A stretch of 64,000 nt of DNA from Humibacter albus DSM 18994 (GCF_000421825.1 NZ_ATXT01000014.1:372001-436000), one strand, 5' to 3'; positions 50,741 to 59,074 are shown, counted from the stretch's first letter. The notes: generated from the sequence alone by a model not told the origin. Translations and numbers: made by a program.

Positions 50741-50822
50741 GGAACAGAAGCCATCAGGCCGACAGGCCACGCGCGAGCTTCATCGCGTATCTCTGTCTTC
50801 CAGCCTGAGACGGTGACCCCAG
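50741..50822 (-). promoter_or_regulatory. fluoride riboswitch (crcB motif) and promoter of the dynamin-like GTPase operon
   Basis: On the minus strand CGCGATGAAGCTCGCG (50787 to 50772) forms P1 with the conserved GAUG. GGCC-TGTC-GGCC forms P3, and CTGATGGCTTCTG closes the motif near 50757-50745. The loop GAAGCT pairs with GGCTTC to make the pseudoknot. It lacks the AACCGC linker seen in the other copies and is the most compact. Upstream, TTGACG with a 17-bp spacer and CAGGCT form a plausible promoter near 50800-50830. Confidence 0.85.
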
Positions 50823-50882
50823 AACGTCAAGCGTGGAACGGCGTCGGTCGGGCGATCCCCTCGGACGCGGCGGCGTCCGACT

Positions 50883-51638
50883 CTAGGGCGCGACGGTGAG
50901 TGGGCTCCCGGTCTCGATGACGGTCACCGGAACGGCGGGGGCGAGTCGTTTGACGGCGTTCACGAACAAACCCGGGTCTTTGTCGCTGCGAAGGATCAGC
51001 CGGTCGCCGACGGGACCGCCGGTGAACGCGTAGTGCTGGGGGACGACGAGTCTCGGGCGGAGTGCGGCGGTGAGTTCGGCGGCGTCGTCGGCGTTCATCA
51101 CAACCTGCTTGTTCCCTGCCGTTCGGATGGCGAGGCCGTTGACGGGCAGGAGTGCGAGGTCGAACGTGCTGTGCCGCTCGGCCAGGGTCAGCAGGGGTGG
51201 TGTGAGCAGCGTGTCTCCCGCGAAGTAGACGCTCCGGCCGCCGGCCTGGATGACGTAGGTGACTTCGTAGACGCCGTGCAGCCCGGGTGCGGCGTGTACC
51301 GTGATGTCCCCGACCCGAGTGCTCTGCCACGGCTCGAGCGATGTGACGTCGGTGAAACCGGCTTTGCGCGCCTTCGCGACGACCGGGCCGGCGACGATCA
51401 TCGGGACGTCGTGGTCACGATAGTGACGGAACGCATGGAGATCGCAGTGGTCGTAGTGCTCGTGGCTGATGACCACCGCGTCGAGGTGCGGGAGTGTCTC
51501 AGGTCGAAGCGCCACTGGCTCTCCGGGGTGGTAGAACATCTTCTCCGAGAACCACGGGTCGGTGAGAATCGTCTTGTCACCGATCTGGATCAGATGGCAG
51601 CTGTGCGCAATGCGGGTGACGGTCAGTGACTCGCTCAT
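50883..51638 (-). CDS. MBL-fold metal-dependent hydrolase (UlaG-like)
   Basis: 251 residues from the ATG at 51638, GAAGGA upstream. The metallo-beta-lactamase metal motif HEHYDHCD is present, then AAPGLHGVYEVTYVI, FAGDTLLTPP and PQHYAFTGGP supplying further ligands. The opening VTRIAHSCHLIQIGDKTILT is typical of UlaG/L-ascorbate-6-phosphate lactonase-like proteins. Substrate unknown. It lies 13 bp after the SnoaL-like gene and is probably co-transcribed with it under the divergent TetR regulator. Confidence 0.87.
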   Translation of the reverse strand: MSESLTVTRIAHSCHLIQIGDKTILTDPWFSEKMFYHPGEPVALRPETLPHLDAVVISHEHYDHCDLHAFRHYRDHDVPMIVAGPVVAKARKAGFTDVTSLEPWQSTRVGDITVHAAPGLHGVYEVTYVIQAGGRSVYFAGDTLLTPPLLTLAERHSTFDLALLPVNGLAIRTAGNKQVVMNADDAAELTAALRPRLVVPQHYAFTGGPVGDRLILRSDKDPGLFVNAVKRLAPAVPVTVIETGSPLTVAP

Positions 51639-51651
51639 CGAAATTCCTTCT

Positions 51652-52077
51652 CTACTGCTCAGCGTCAGCTGGAGCATCGAGCAGGCCGCCGAGCGGCGCC
51701 CCCTGGGGCACGATCGTTCGTCGGGCGATTCGCCAGCCGACAGTGGTGCGGCGGAGGAGATCGTGGTGAGTGACGCTGCGCATCCGGTCATCGCTCGTCA
51801 GCATGAATCCCTTCGAGTCGACCTCGGCTTCATCGCCGCCGTCGCGAGCGATGAAGACGTTGGTGACGTGATGCGCGAGCGGGTTCTCCGCCCCGAGGCG
51901 AAGCGCTCCATCCCGAAGAGCCTCGACTCCTTTCATCACGGCGAGCCCGGCCGCGCTCATGTCGTAGATCGCATCGGCTGTGAAGACCGTATCGAGCATC
52001 TCCAGTTCCCCTCGGTCGATGATGTGGCTCTGCCGGGCGATGACCTCGGCGATCTCCAGGCGGTCGTGCGTGTCCAT
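51652..52077 (-). CDS. SnoaL/NTF2-like domain protein
   Basis: 141 residues from the ATG at 52077, chosen because GAAAGGA stands 5 nt before it (another ATG at 52083 lies inside that site). DRLEIAEVIARQSHIIDRGE and DTVFTADAIYDMSAAG are the typical first helices and strand of SnoaL_4/NTF2-like proteins, ending with TTVGWRIARRTIVPQ. The fold makes small cone-shaped binding or isomerase proteins. Function not predictable. It is the first gene of a two-gene operon with the MBL hydrolase. Confidence 0.85.
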   Translation of the reverse strand: MDTHDRLEIAEVIARQSHIIDRGELEMLDTVFTADAIYDMSAAGLAVMKGVEALRDGALRLGAENPLAHHVTNVFIARDGGDEAEVDSKGFMLTSDDRMRSVTHHDLLRRTTVGWRIARRTIVPQGAPLGGLLDAPADAEQ

Positions 52078-52109
52078 GGTCATCCTTTCGTTATCCACGA
52101 TGGTACTCA

Positions 52110-52140
52110 GTTCCAAACCAAACGCAAACCCGTTTGGAAC
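52110..52140. promoter_or_regulatory. TetR-type operator dyad between SnoaL-like operon and tetR
   Basis: GTTCCAAAC (52110-52118) and GTTTGGAAC (52132-52140) are perfect 9-bp inverted arms with a 13-bp spacer. A second overlapping dyad CCAAACG/CGTTTGG (52118-52124, 52131-52137) is nested in it. Its position between divergent genes, one a TetR regulator, makes an autoregulatory operator very likely. Confidence 0.75.
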
Positions 52141-52145
52141 TTTGT

Positions 52146-52151
52146 TACAAT
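52146..52151 (+). promoter_or_regulatory. -10 hexamer of tetR, leaderless arrangement
   Basis: TACAAT stands exactly 6 nt before the ATG at 52158, and the operator dyad ends 6 bp upstream of it. No ribosome site lies between, so translation would begin at the transcript 5' end. Confidence 0.55.
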
Positions 52152-52157
52152 GGGCGC

Positions 52158-52754
52158 ATGACAGACGATGTCTCACTGATCGAGCGAAAGCAGCGTCGAG
52201 CACGTCAGCGGATCATCGAGGCCGCCGACGAGCTCTTCGCGAGTCGCGGATTCGATGGGGTGTCGGTCAGCGATATCGCTGAGCGAGCAGAGGTCGGTCG
52301 CACCTCGTTCTTCCGTCACTTCGGCGACAAGCAGGAGGTCGTGTTCGCCCGCGAGGGCGAGGTCCTCGCTCTGGTCGCAGAGGAAGACGTCTCTGGCCCC
52401 GGCGCGGACCCCCACAGCCTCACCGACGCGCTGCGCGCGCTGGAGCCGGTCATCCTGCGCATCACCGCTCAGATGACGGCGAACGCGGACGGCTTCCGGC
52501 GCCATATGCAGCTCGTGGAGGCCCACACCGAGTTGCGTGAGCGGGACGTCGCCAAGCTGCAAGTCGTCGCCGGCCGGTTGGGCGACCTGCTCACAGTCCG
52601 CGGCTGGGACGCTTTCGTGTCCGTTTTCTCCGCGCAACTCGCCGTCGCGTGCTTCTGGACCGCCCGACGGACCACGACGGACCCCGAAGGTCTGCTCGAA
52701 GCCACCCGTCGTGCCTTCGAGCGAGTCCTCACGCTCGGCGCGCCGCGCACCTGA
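52158..52754 (+). CDS. TetR-family transcriptional regulator
   Basis: 198 residues. The N-terminal helix-turn-helix (RGFDGVSVSDIAERAEVGRT followed by SFFRHFGDKQEVV) is typical. The C-terminal ligand domain is divergent. It is divergent from the SnoaL-like / MBL operon and shares with it a 31-bp dyad, so it most likely represses both directions. The inducer is unknown. GTG or ATG codons upstream lack support; the ATG at 52158 has the leaderless -10. Confidence 0.9.
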   Translation: MTDDVSLIERKQRRARQRIIEAADELFASRGFDGVSVSDIAERAEVGRTSFFRHFGDKQEVVFAREGEVLALVAEEDVSGPGADPHSLTDALRALEPVILRITAQMTANADGFRRHMQLVEAHTELRERDVAKLQVVAGRLGDLLTVRGWDAFVSVFSAQLAVACFWTARRTTTDPEGLLEATRRAFERVLTLGAPRT

Positions 52755-52903
52755 CGCCACACCGGTCCTTACGGACGCACGACCGAGGCGTCGAGTCGGA
52801 TGAACGACGCGTCACGGCGTCGAGCACAACCCCTTGAGGGCCGCCGACGAGTGGCCGAGAGTCGCGCTGAGCAGCGTGACGATGGAAAAGGAAGGGGGTC
52901 CGC

Positions 52904-53167
52904 ATGGCCAACGACGAGAAGAACGTGGAAAGGCAGACCTCGTACAGCCCGTCCAGCGAGCGGGAGACCGAGGAGCGTCAGCACGAGTCGCCGAAAGGGG
53001 ATGCCGCGCTTCACGATCCGGAGATCGACAAGAGCGCCGTTCGACAAGGCCCTGGGGACGGCGGCGTGGACGACGCGGGAGACATAGAGGCGCCTCCCGG
53101 CGAGCTGGGCGACATCGACGAGGTGATGCGCCGCGGTGACCGCGCCCGTCACCGTGCGGAGTCGTGA
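52904..53167 (+). CDS. small hydrophilic hypothetical protein
   Basis: 87 residues, very charged (MANDEKNVERQTSYSPSSER, later EIDKSAVRQGPGDG and DIDEVMRRGDRARH), without hydrophobic segments, so probably unstructured. AAAAGGAAGGGGG precedes the ATG, a strong ribosome site, which is the main reason to call it. Resembles short stress-type proteins common in actinobacteria, with no assigned role. Confidence 0.6.
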   Translation: MANDEKNVERQTSYSPSSERETEERQHESPKGDAALHDPEIDKSAVRQGPGDGGVDDAGDIEAPPGELGDIDEVMRRGDRARHRAES

Positions 53168-53269
53168 TCCGTAGCCTCTCGACCACGTAGGCGTGCACAC
53201 TCGCCTGATCGAGCGGCGTGCCGGCCGGCTCGAGCCTTGCGTAGGAGTCGCCCGGGGATGGCGTGCGGG

Positions 53270-54256
53270 CTACTCCAACAGCGCGCACAGTGCGGCCTCG
53301 GGCGCACAGCCGAGCGCGAGAAGTTCGCCCGAGCGATAGCGGTCGAAAACCCGAGGGTCGATGTAGCTCGCCCGCGCCACCGCCGGAGTGTTGCCGAGCG
53401 CGTCGGCGGTGGCGGCGATGGCGGCCCGCACCGCCGCATCCTTCTCCCGCTTCGTCTCCGGTGACCCGATGCGCGCCAGCGTGGATGCCGCCACCACGCT
53501 TCCGCGTAGCGTGCGGAAGTCCTTCGCCGTGGCATCCACACCCGTACGACGGCGGATGTCGTCGTTCACCTCGGCCGTGGTCAACGCGTGCCACGTCGAG
53601 TCGCGCCAGGAGATGGCGCGGCTGCCCGGGCGCCGCGCACGAGTGATCTCGTCGAGGTAGCGCGCCAGCCCCGCATCGGTCACGGCCGATTCCCAGCGCT
53701 GCCCGCTCTTCGAGGGAAACGACAGGAGCACCATGTCGCCGTCGACGGTCACGTCCCGGCACAGCATCGTCGTGAGCCCGCGACTGCCGTACCGGCGGCG
53801 ATATTCCTCGCTTCCGATGCGCAGCGAGACACGATCGATCACGCGGAACGCGGCGGCCAGCGCGCGATCGAAACCGAAGCCGTCGCTCTTCAGATCGTGG
53901 GTCACGGTACGGCGGGCGTGCGGAAGCGCACGGGCGAGCAAGAGCACGCGCTCGAACTTGACGGCATCCCGCTGTGCGCGCCACTGCTCGTGATAGAGGT
54001 ATTGCCGTCGTCCGGCGTCGTCGACGCCCACTGCTTGAATGTGCCCGCGTTCGTCCGAGCAGATCCACACGTCGCTCCACGCGGGCGGGATCGCCAGGGC
54101 GAGAATGCGCTCGAGCTGCCGCTCGTCGACGATCCGGCGTCCGCGTGCGTCCGTGTAACGGGGCGGATCGCCGGGAACACGGAGCAGGCCCGGCCCGTTC
54201 GGATCGCTCCGGCGCAGTCGCCGCGTGCGAGGGCGCGCCGGGTCGTCGTTCGTCAT
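53270..54256 (-). CDS. DNA topoisomerase IB (poxvirus/bacterial type)
   Basis: 328 residues from the ATG at 54256. The N-terminal domain is recognisable by RYTDARGRRIVDERQLERIL and LAIPPAWSDVWIC. Catalytic region: RYGSRGLTTM (Arg), LSFPSKSGQ (Lys), KDFRTLRGSV (Arg), and the tyrosine in ARASYIDPRVF (about residue 297). It relaxes supercoils through a 3'-phosphotyrosine intermediate. The same frame runs on upstream to 55501 as a long antisense shadow of prpB, which is not real. Stands alone; converges on the small hypothetical gene. Confidence 0.92.
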   Translation of the reverse strand: MTNDDPARPRTRRLRRSDPNGPGLLRVPGDPPRYTDARGRRIVDERQLERILALAIPPAWSDVWICSDERGHIQAVGVDDAGRRQYLYHEQWRAQRDAVKFERVLLLARALPHARRTVTHDLKSDGFGFDRALAAAFRVIDRVSLRIGSEEYRRRYGSRGLTTMLCRDVTVDGDMVLLSFPSKSGQRWESAVTDAGLARYLDEITRARRPGSRAISWRDSTWHALTTAEVNDDIRRRTGVDATAKDFRTLRGSVVAASTLARIGSPETKREKDAAVRAAIAATADALGNTPAVARASYIDPRVFDRYRSGELLALGCAPEAALCALLE

Positions 54257-54430
54257 GCCGGATGCCTCTCTCGCGGTGCGCTTCTCGCCGTCGCCGAGCC
54301 GATCGTAGACGGCCGGCCGGTGCGCGGGGGAGGTGTTGACAACGTCGTCGGAGACGACGCGGCGCTGCGCGCTGTTACGGTCGATACGCAGGCGGGTCAC
54401 TCCGCGGCGACGTCTGGTGAAAGGATGCCC

Positions 54431-55330
54431 ATGCTGTACTCCGGCACATCTCCCGCAGACAAGCGGGCTGCCCTTCGTGCGGCGCTGGCGAGCGGCGAGC
54501 TGCAGCGCTTCCCTGGGGCGTTCAACCCACTGAGTGCCCGGTTGATCGAGCGCAAGGGATTCGACGGGGTCTACATCTCCGGCGCCGTGCTCTCCGCCGA
54601 CCTCGGCCTGCCCGACATCGGGCTGACCACGCTTACCGAGGTCGCCGGCCGTGCGAAGCAGATCGCCCGCATGACCGATCTCCCGGCCATCGTGGATGCC
54701 GACACCGGCTTCGGCGAGCCGATGAACGTCGCGCGCACGGTGCAGGAGCTCGAGGACGCCGGACTGGCCGGCCTGCACATCGAAGACCAGGTGAACCCGA
54801 AGCGCTGCGGCCATCTGGACGGCAAGCAGGTCGTCGACGAGGGCACGGCGCTGCAACGCATCCGAGCGGCGGTCGATGCGCGCCGGGACGCGAACTTCCT
54901 GATCATGGCCCGCACGGACATCCGTGCCGTCGACGGGCTGCAGGCCGCTGTCGATCGGGCGAAGGCGCTCGTGGATGCCGGCGCCGACGCGATCTTCCCG
55001 GAGGCGATGGCCACACTCGAGGAGTTCGCCGCCGTGCGTGCCGCGGTCGACGTGCCGTTGCTGGCCAACATGACGGAGTTCGGCAAGAGCGAGCTGTTCA
55101 CGGTGCAGCAGCTCGCCGACGTGGGCATGAACATCGTGATCTGGCCCGTCTCGCTGCTGCGGCTGGCGATGGGCGCGGCGATGCGCGGGCTCGACGAGCT
55201 GAACGACAACGGCAGCCTCGTTCGCAAGCTCGGCGAGATGCAGCACCGGTCCGAGCTCTACGACCTGATCGATTACGAGGGCTACAACCGCTTCGACACG
55301 TCGATCTTCAACTTCACCGTCGAGCGCTGA
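54431..55330 (+). CDS. prpB: methylisocitrate lyase
   Basis: 299 residues from the ATG at 54431 (GAAAGG 6 nt before; the ATG at 54425 is inside the spacer). RFPGAFNPLSARLIERKGFD, GVYISGAVLSADLGLPDIG and IVDADTGFGEP are typical of PrpB, and the catalytic motif KRCGH is near residue 123. It cleaves 2-methylisocitrate to pyruvate and succinate in propionate breakdown. The usual partners prpC and prpD are not adjacent, so it is a solitary copy here. TTGACA at 54336-54341 followed by CGTCGTC/GACGACG arms is a possible control site. Confidence 0.92.
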   Translation: MLYSGTSPADKRAALRAALASGELQRFPGAFNPLSARLIERKGFDGVYISGAVLSADLGLPDIGLTTLTEVAGRAKQIARMTDLPAIVDADTGFGEPMNVARTVQELEDAGLAGLHIEDQVNPKRCGHLDGKQVVDEGTALQRIRAAVDARRDANFLIMARTDIRAVDGLQAAVDRAKALVDAGADAIFPEAMATLEEFAAVRAAVDVPLLANMTEFGKSELFTVQQLADVGMNIVIWPVSLLRLAMGAAMRGLDELNDNGSLVRKLGEMQHRSELYDLIDYEGYNRFDTSIFNFTVER

Positions 55331-55409
55331 GCCGCAGACGACGCGCCCCGACCGGATTACCCGCCGGCGGCAATTCCGATCGCGGCAGCGCGCCTGCGCG
55401 GGGGAGCGG

Positions 55410-56792
55410 TCAGCGGATGCTGTGCCCGGCCACGAACATCCCCTCCGGATCGACGCGATCGGCGATCGACAGCAGCCGCGCGCACGCGGTGCCGTAGGCA
55501 TCCTCGCCGTGGGTGGTCCCTTCGGCGAACGTGAGCAGGCAGCTGTTCGGTTGCTCCCACGGGCGCATCACCTCGATGAGTGCGGCGCTCGCCGCAAGGC
55601 CTCGGGAAGCCGCATCCGGCGTCGGAGCGATCGCGAGAGCGTACAGCGCGTACGCGCCGTCGACTCCCGAGACGGCGCCGCCGTCGTCGGGATGCCGGGC
55701 GAATGCGCCTCCCAGCTGCCGAAGCTCGCCGAACATGAGACCGGACCGCGTGCCGTCGCCCAGATAGCCGAGAAAGGCGTCGATGGCTCCGTCGGTCAGG
55801 TTGCCGAGCACACAGCTGTCGCTCACCGCCGGTGTCGGCTGCGGCGGGTCCATGTGCATGAGCGGCAGGCCGGATGCCGGAATGCGGCTGAACGTGTCGA
55901 CCTCCGGTCCCAGCGCCCGCAGCGGTGCCAGCAACTCGGATGCCCGTTCATCCGACTCGAGGATCGCGCCGTCGATCACGACCACGTCGCGCCCGGAGAG
56001 GAACGGCGGCATGTCGGGAAGGGGTGGGAAGGTCATCACCCGGAACGACATCGTGACCGACTCCGGAGCATCCTCCGTGAGGTCGCGCCAGGCGGGGAGG
56101 ACTTCGGCCGCTCGCGAGCGATCCCACAGCATCATTCCCGCAACGAGGTCCGCGTACGGAAGCAGGTCGAGTTCGATCGCAGTGACGACACCGAAGTTGC
56201 CCCCGCCGCCACGGAGGGCCCAGAACAGGTCGGCATCGTGGTCCGAATCCACGCGGTGAAGCTCGCCGTCGGCGGTGACGAGTTCGATGGCGCGCACGGC
56301 GTTCGCCGTGATGCCGTGCCGTCTGCCGTAGAACGAGATGCCGCCGTTAAGTGCGAAGCCGGCGACCGCGACATCGCCCGCGCTTCCGTGCAGGCCGGTG
56401 AGGCCATGCTGAGCGGCGGCGGCGATCACGTCCTTCCACACCGTCCCGCCGACGACGCGTGCCGTTCGCAGCATCGGATCCACGGTGACGCCCGTGAGTG
56501 ACGACATCCGGATGATCACGGTGCGGCTGAGGTCGAAGGCCGAGAGCGGCACGGCCGCGTGTCCCGTGCTGATCGGCGCCACACGCAGTCCCGCGGCCGC
56601 CGCCGCGCGCACCACCTGCTGAACCTCGGCCACGGTCTCGGGCACCGCGACCGCGGCCGGCTCGAGAACGGCGGCGAGGTTCCACGGGGAGCGGGCTTCG
56701 TCGTATCCCTCGTCGCCGGGGAAGAAGAGGCGTCCCGATAAGAGGCCCCTGAGGGGTTCGGCCGCCTCGGGGGCGGAAAGAAGATCGGTCAT
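55410..56792 (-). CDS. FAD-binding (BBE-type) oxidoreductase
   Basis: 460 residues from the ATG at 56792. The PP-loop/FAD domain is APISTGHAAVPL (His78 a candidate for covalent flavin attachment), then GLHGSAGDVAVAGFALNGG and LFWALRGGGGNFGVVTAIEL. The C-terminal berberine-bridge-like element is the short segment around GEDAYGTACARLLSIADRVD. Such enzymes oxidise sugars, alcohols or secondary metabolites with O2 or another acceptor. It lies 230 bp from the SDR gene on the same strand. Substrate unknown. Confidence 0.87.
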   Translation of the reverse strand: MTDLLSAPEAAEPLRGLLSGRLFFPGDEGYDEARSPWNLAAVLEPAAVAVPETVAEVQQVVRAAAAAGLRVAPISTGHAAVPLSAFDLSRTVIIRMSSLTGVTVDPMLRTARVVGGTVWKDVIAAAAQHGLTGLHGSAGDVAVAGFALNGGISFYGRRHGITANAVRAIELVTADGELHRVDSDHDADLFWALRGGGGNFGVVTAIELDLLPYADLVAGMMLWDRSRAAEVLPAWRDLTEDAPESVTMSFRVMTFPPLPDMPPFLSGRDVVVIDGAILESDERASELLAPLRALGPEVDTFSRIPASGLPLMHMDPPQPTPAVSDSCVLGNLTDGAIDAFLGYLGDGTRSGLMFGELRQLGGAFARHPDDGGAVSGVDGAYALYALAIAPTPDAASRGLAASAALIEVMRPWEQPNSCLLTFAEGTTHGEDAYGTACARLLSIADRVDPEGMFVAGHSIR

Positions 56793-57023
56793 GATGTCGG
56801 TCCCTGTCGTTGAGGAGCTGAGAGCTGTAGCGACCGTGCTGATGACGGCCTCGGGTGGTGAGCAGCTCGGGTTGAGTGCAGCTGTGCTGCGAACAGCGGT
56901 GGGCCCGGTGCGCCGGCGGCGTCGCCGGGCGTTGCCCTCAGCATGGCCCGCGCCGGTGCAGGCCGCTATCCCCAACCTGCGGGGTCGACGGGATCGATCT
57001 CGGAGGATCGTCGCGGCAGACGG

Positions 57024-57713
57024 CTACCAGGGCACGACGCCGTCGTTGCCGTGGAACTCGCCGGTCGGTCCGTCGGGCGCGAGGGTGGACATCCGCACGA
57101 TGACCTCGACGTTGTCTTGCACGGAGCCACCCTTGTTGGGCTCCGGCGTGAAGTCGGTCGCGGTTAGCCCGGGCGTCACGGAGTTGACGCGCCAGCGCGG
57201 AAACGCGTGCGCGTACTGGAGGGTGAGCATGTTGAGCGCCGCCTTCGACGCCGGGTAGGCGATCATCGACCACGGAGTCCCTGGGCCGGCGTTCAGCGTC
57301 AACGATCCGACCGCGCTCGACACGTTCACGACGAGGGGATGAGCACTCGCCTCGAGAAGCGGGGTGAAAGCGCGCAGCACCGCGGCCGCTCCGATCACGT
57401 TCGTCTCGAAGACGCGGCGAAGATCCGCGATGGTCGCCTCCGCCGGTGGTCGCTGCTCGCCGGCGATACCGGCGTTGTTCACGAGCACGTCGAGCGAGCC
57501 GCTCTCGCTTCGGACTCTCTCGGCCGCCGCGTCGACCGACTCCAGCTGCGTGACATCGATCTCGATCGGGATGGCTCCGATCCGCGACGCCTCTTCCGCA
57601 CCACGCCGTGGGTCGCGCGCTCCGAGATAGACCGCGTGACCGAGCCCGCGCAGACGGCGCGCCGTCTCCAGCCCGAGCCCGCGCGTGGCGCCGGTGATGA
57701 GTGTGGTGGTCAT
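57024..57713 (-). CDS. SDR-family oxidoreductase
   Basis: 229 residues from the ATG at 57713 (GGAG 6 nt away). Cofactor motif ITGATRGLG (6-14), VNNAGIAGE, NVSSAVGS and Tyr-x3-Lys in MIAYPASKAALNM give a complete classical SDR. NADP preference is likely from the Arg in TGATRG. Divergent from a TetR gene across an 18-bp perfect palindrome, which presumably controls it. Confidence 0.9.
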   Translation of the reverse strand: MTTTLITGATRGLGLETARRLRGLGHAVYLGARDPRRGAEEASRIGAIPIEIDVTQLESVDAAAERVRSESGSLDVLVNNAGIAGEQRPPAEATIADLRRVFETNVIGAAAVLRAFTPLLEASAHPLVVNVSSAVGSLTLNAGPGTPWSMIAYPASKAALNMLTLQYAHAFPRWRVNSVTPGLTATDFTPEPNKGGSVQDNVEVIVRMSTLAPDGPTGEFHGNDGVVPW

Positions 57714-57763
57714 GGGGAACTCCAGATCAGTTTCGGATGCCGTGTCGTACGTCGGCCGTACCA

Positions 57764-57781
57764 GTACTGTACGTACAGTAC
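57764..57781. promoter_or_regulatory. 18-bp perfect palindrome, TetR operator between SDR and tetR
   Basis: GTACTGTACGTACAGTAC reads identically on both strands. It lies between the SDR start (57713) and the TetR start (57807). TACGCT (57795-57800) sits 6 nt before the tetR ATG as a leaderless -10, 13 bp downstream of the palindrome, so a bound repressor would block both promoters. Confidence 0.8.
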
Positions 57782-57806
57782 GCCAAGAATCCCGTACGCT
57801 CGACGC

Positions 57807-58397
57807 ATGACGACAACGGACGGTGACGCGGAGCATCCGCGAAGTCGACGTGCGCGCCGTGCGATCCTGTCTGCGGCCGCGGATCTGCTCGAGGAGGCCG
57901 GCTTTCGCTCGATGGCGATGGACGCCGTCGTCGCTCGTGCGCACGCCAGCAAGGCGACGCTCTATCGCAACTGGCCCACCAAAGCGGCACTCGCCATGGA
58001 TGCCTTCATGGCAGAGGTCGATCCGGCGTCGCCTTTTCCCGACACCGGTTCGGTCGTGGAAGACATCCGTCGGTCCGTCGCAGCGACCGTGCAGGTGTTC
58101 ACGCGTCCGCGCGTGCGTCAGATGCTGCTCGGTGTGCTCGTGGAGCTTCCGCACGATCGGGAGTTACGCGACGCCTACGGGGAGCGGTACGTCGTGCCAC
58201 GACGCCGGCAGGCGGAAGCCGCAGTACGGCGAGGGATCGCGCGCGGCGAGGTGAGCCGCGATGCGGGTGCGGACATCCTCTTCGATGAGATTTACGGTGC
58301 CATCTACCTTCGGCTTCTTCTCGGGAGTTCGCCGCTGGATGCCGCGTTCGTCGACGCACTCGTCTCGCAGGTTTTCGAGGGGGTCCTCATCGGGTGA
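57807..58397 (+). CDS. TetR-family transcriptional regulator
   Basis: 196 residues. The helix-turn-helix is AGFRSMAMDAVVARAHASKA followed by TLYRNWPTKAALAM. The C-terminal half (TRPRVRQMLLGVLVEL) is a TetR_C_11/16-like domain. It is paired divergently with an SDR and shares the 18-bp palindrome, so it is probably an autorepressor that also controls the reductase. The longer frame upstream to 57207 is antisense to the SDR gene. Confidence 0.9.
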   Translation: MTTTDGDAEHPRSRRARRAILSAAADLLEEAGFRSMAMDAVVARAHASKATLYRNWPTKAALAMDAFMAEVDPASPFPDTGSVVEDIRRSVAATVQVFTRPRVRQMLLGVLVELPHDRELRDAYGERYVVPRRRQAEAAVRRGIARGEVSRDAGADILFDEIYGAIYLRLLLGSSPLDAAFVDALVSQVFEGVLIG

Positions 58398-58424
58398 CCT
58401 GCTCCGGAGGCGGGAGAGGATCGC

Positions 58425-59069
58425 CTATCCGTTGCGGCCAAGCGGAACTCCGCAGCGGCCGGCGCTCGCGGCGGCTAGGGCGCTGTCGACCAGGCGATCG
58501 GCGTACTCATGGTCGATTCGCTCCTCCGTCACCAGCACTCGATAGTAGAGGGGCGCCATGACGAGGCTGATGACCTGGTCCGGGTCGGTGTCTTCCGGCA
58601 GTTCCCCGCGGTTCACCGCGGCGACGACCATCGCTTGCGCTTGGCGGTGTCTGCGAGCGTAGAACTCGCGCTTGAAGCCTCCGATCCGGGGGTCGCTTGC
58701 GGCTTCGGAGAAGAACGCTCGCATCACACCGAGCACCAGCGGGGAGTCGCTCGTGAGGAGATCGACCAGAGCGTGCCCCGCGCTACGCAGATCGGTTTCG
58801 ATCGAATCGGTGACTCGAATGGGAAACATCTGCTCGACCAACTCGGCGATGGCTGTGGCGAGGACCGCCTCCTTCGTGCGCCACCGTCGATAGATGGTCG
58901 TCTTGTGGACTCCTGACCGTTCCGCGATCCGCTCGACCGAGAGCGCCGAGTACCCACACTCGGCGAGCTCTCTCAGGGTCGCGTTCAGAACGCTCGTGCG
59001 CACTCGTGCCGTTCGCCCACCGGCCCGAATCGTGCCGGGAAGGGGCCCGGAGACGTCGCCCTGCACCAT
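58425..59069 (-). CDS. TetR-family transcriptional regulator
   Basis: 214 residues. The helix-turn-helix is CGYSALSVERIAERSGVHKT followed by TIYRRWRTKEAVL. The ligand domain (LLTSDSPLVLGVMRAFFSEA) resembles the TetR_C_11-type group. It ends 27 bp from the convergent TetR gene. It faces an alpha/beta hydrolase gene divergently and probably represses it. Confidence 0.9.
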   Translation of the reverse strand: MVQGDVSGPLPGTIRAGGRTARVRTSVLNATLRELAECGYSALSVERIAERSGVHKTTIYRRWRTKEAVLATAIAELVEQMFPIRVTDSIETDLRSAGHALVDLLTSDSPLVLGVMRAFFSEAASDPRIGGFKREFYARRHRQAQAMVVAAVNRGELPEDTDPDQVISLVMAPLYYRVLVTEERIDHEYADRLVDSALAAASAGRCGVPLGRNG

Positions 59070-59074
59070 AAACG

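Noticed and set aside
54257-55501. Minus-strand extension of the topoisomerase IB frame over prpB
   Set aside because: The extension is antisense to a well-supported methylisocitrate lyase and has no family match; a good start with ribosome site exists at 54256.
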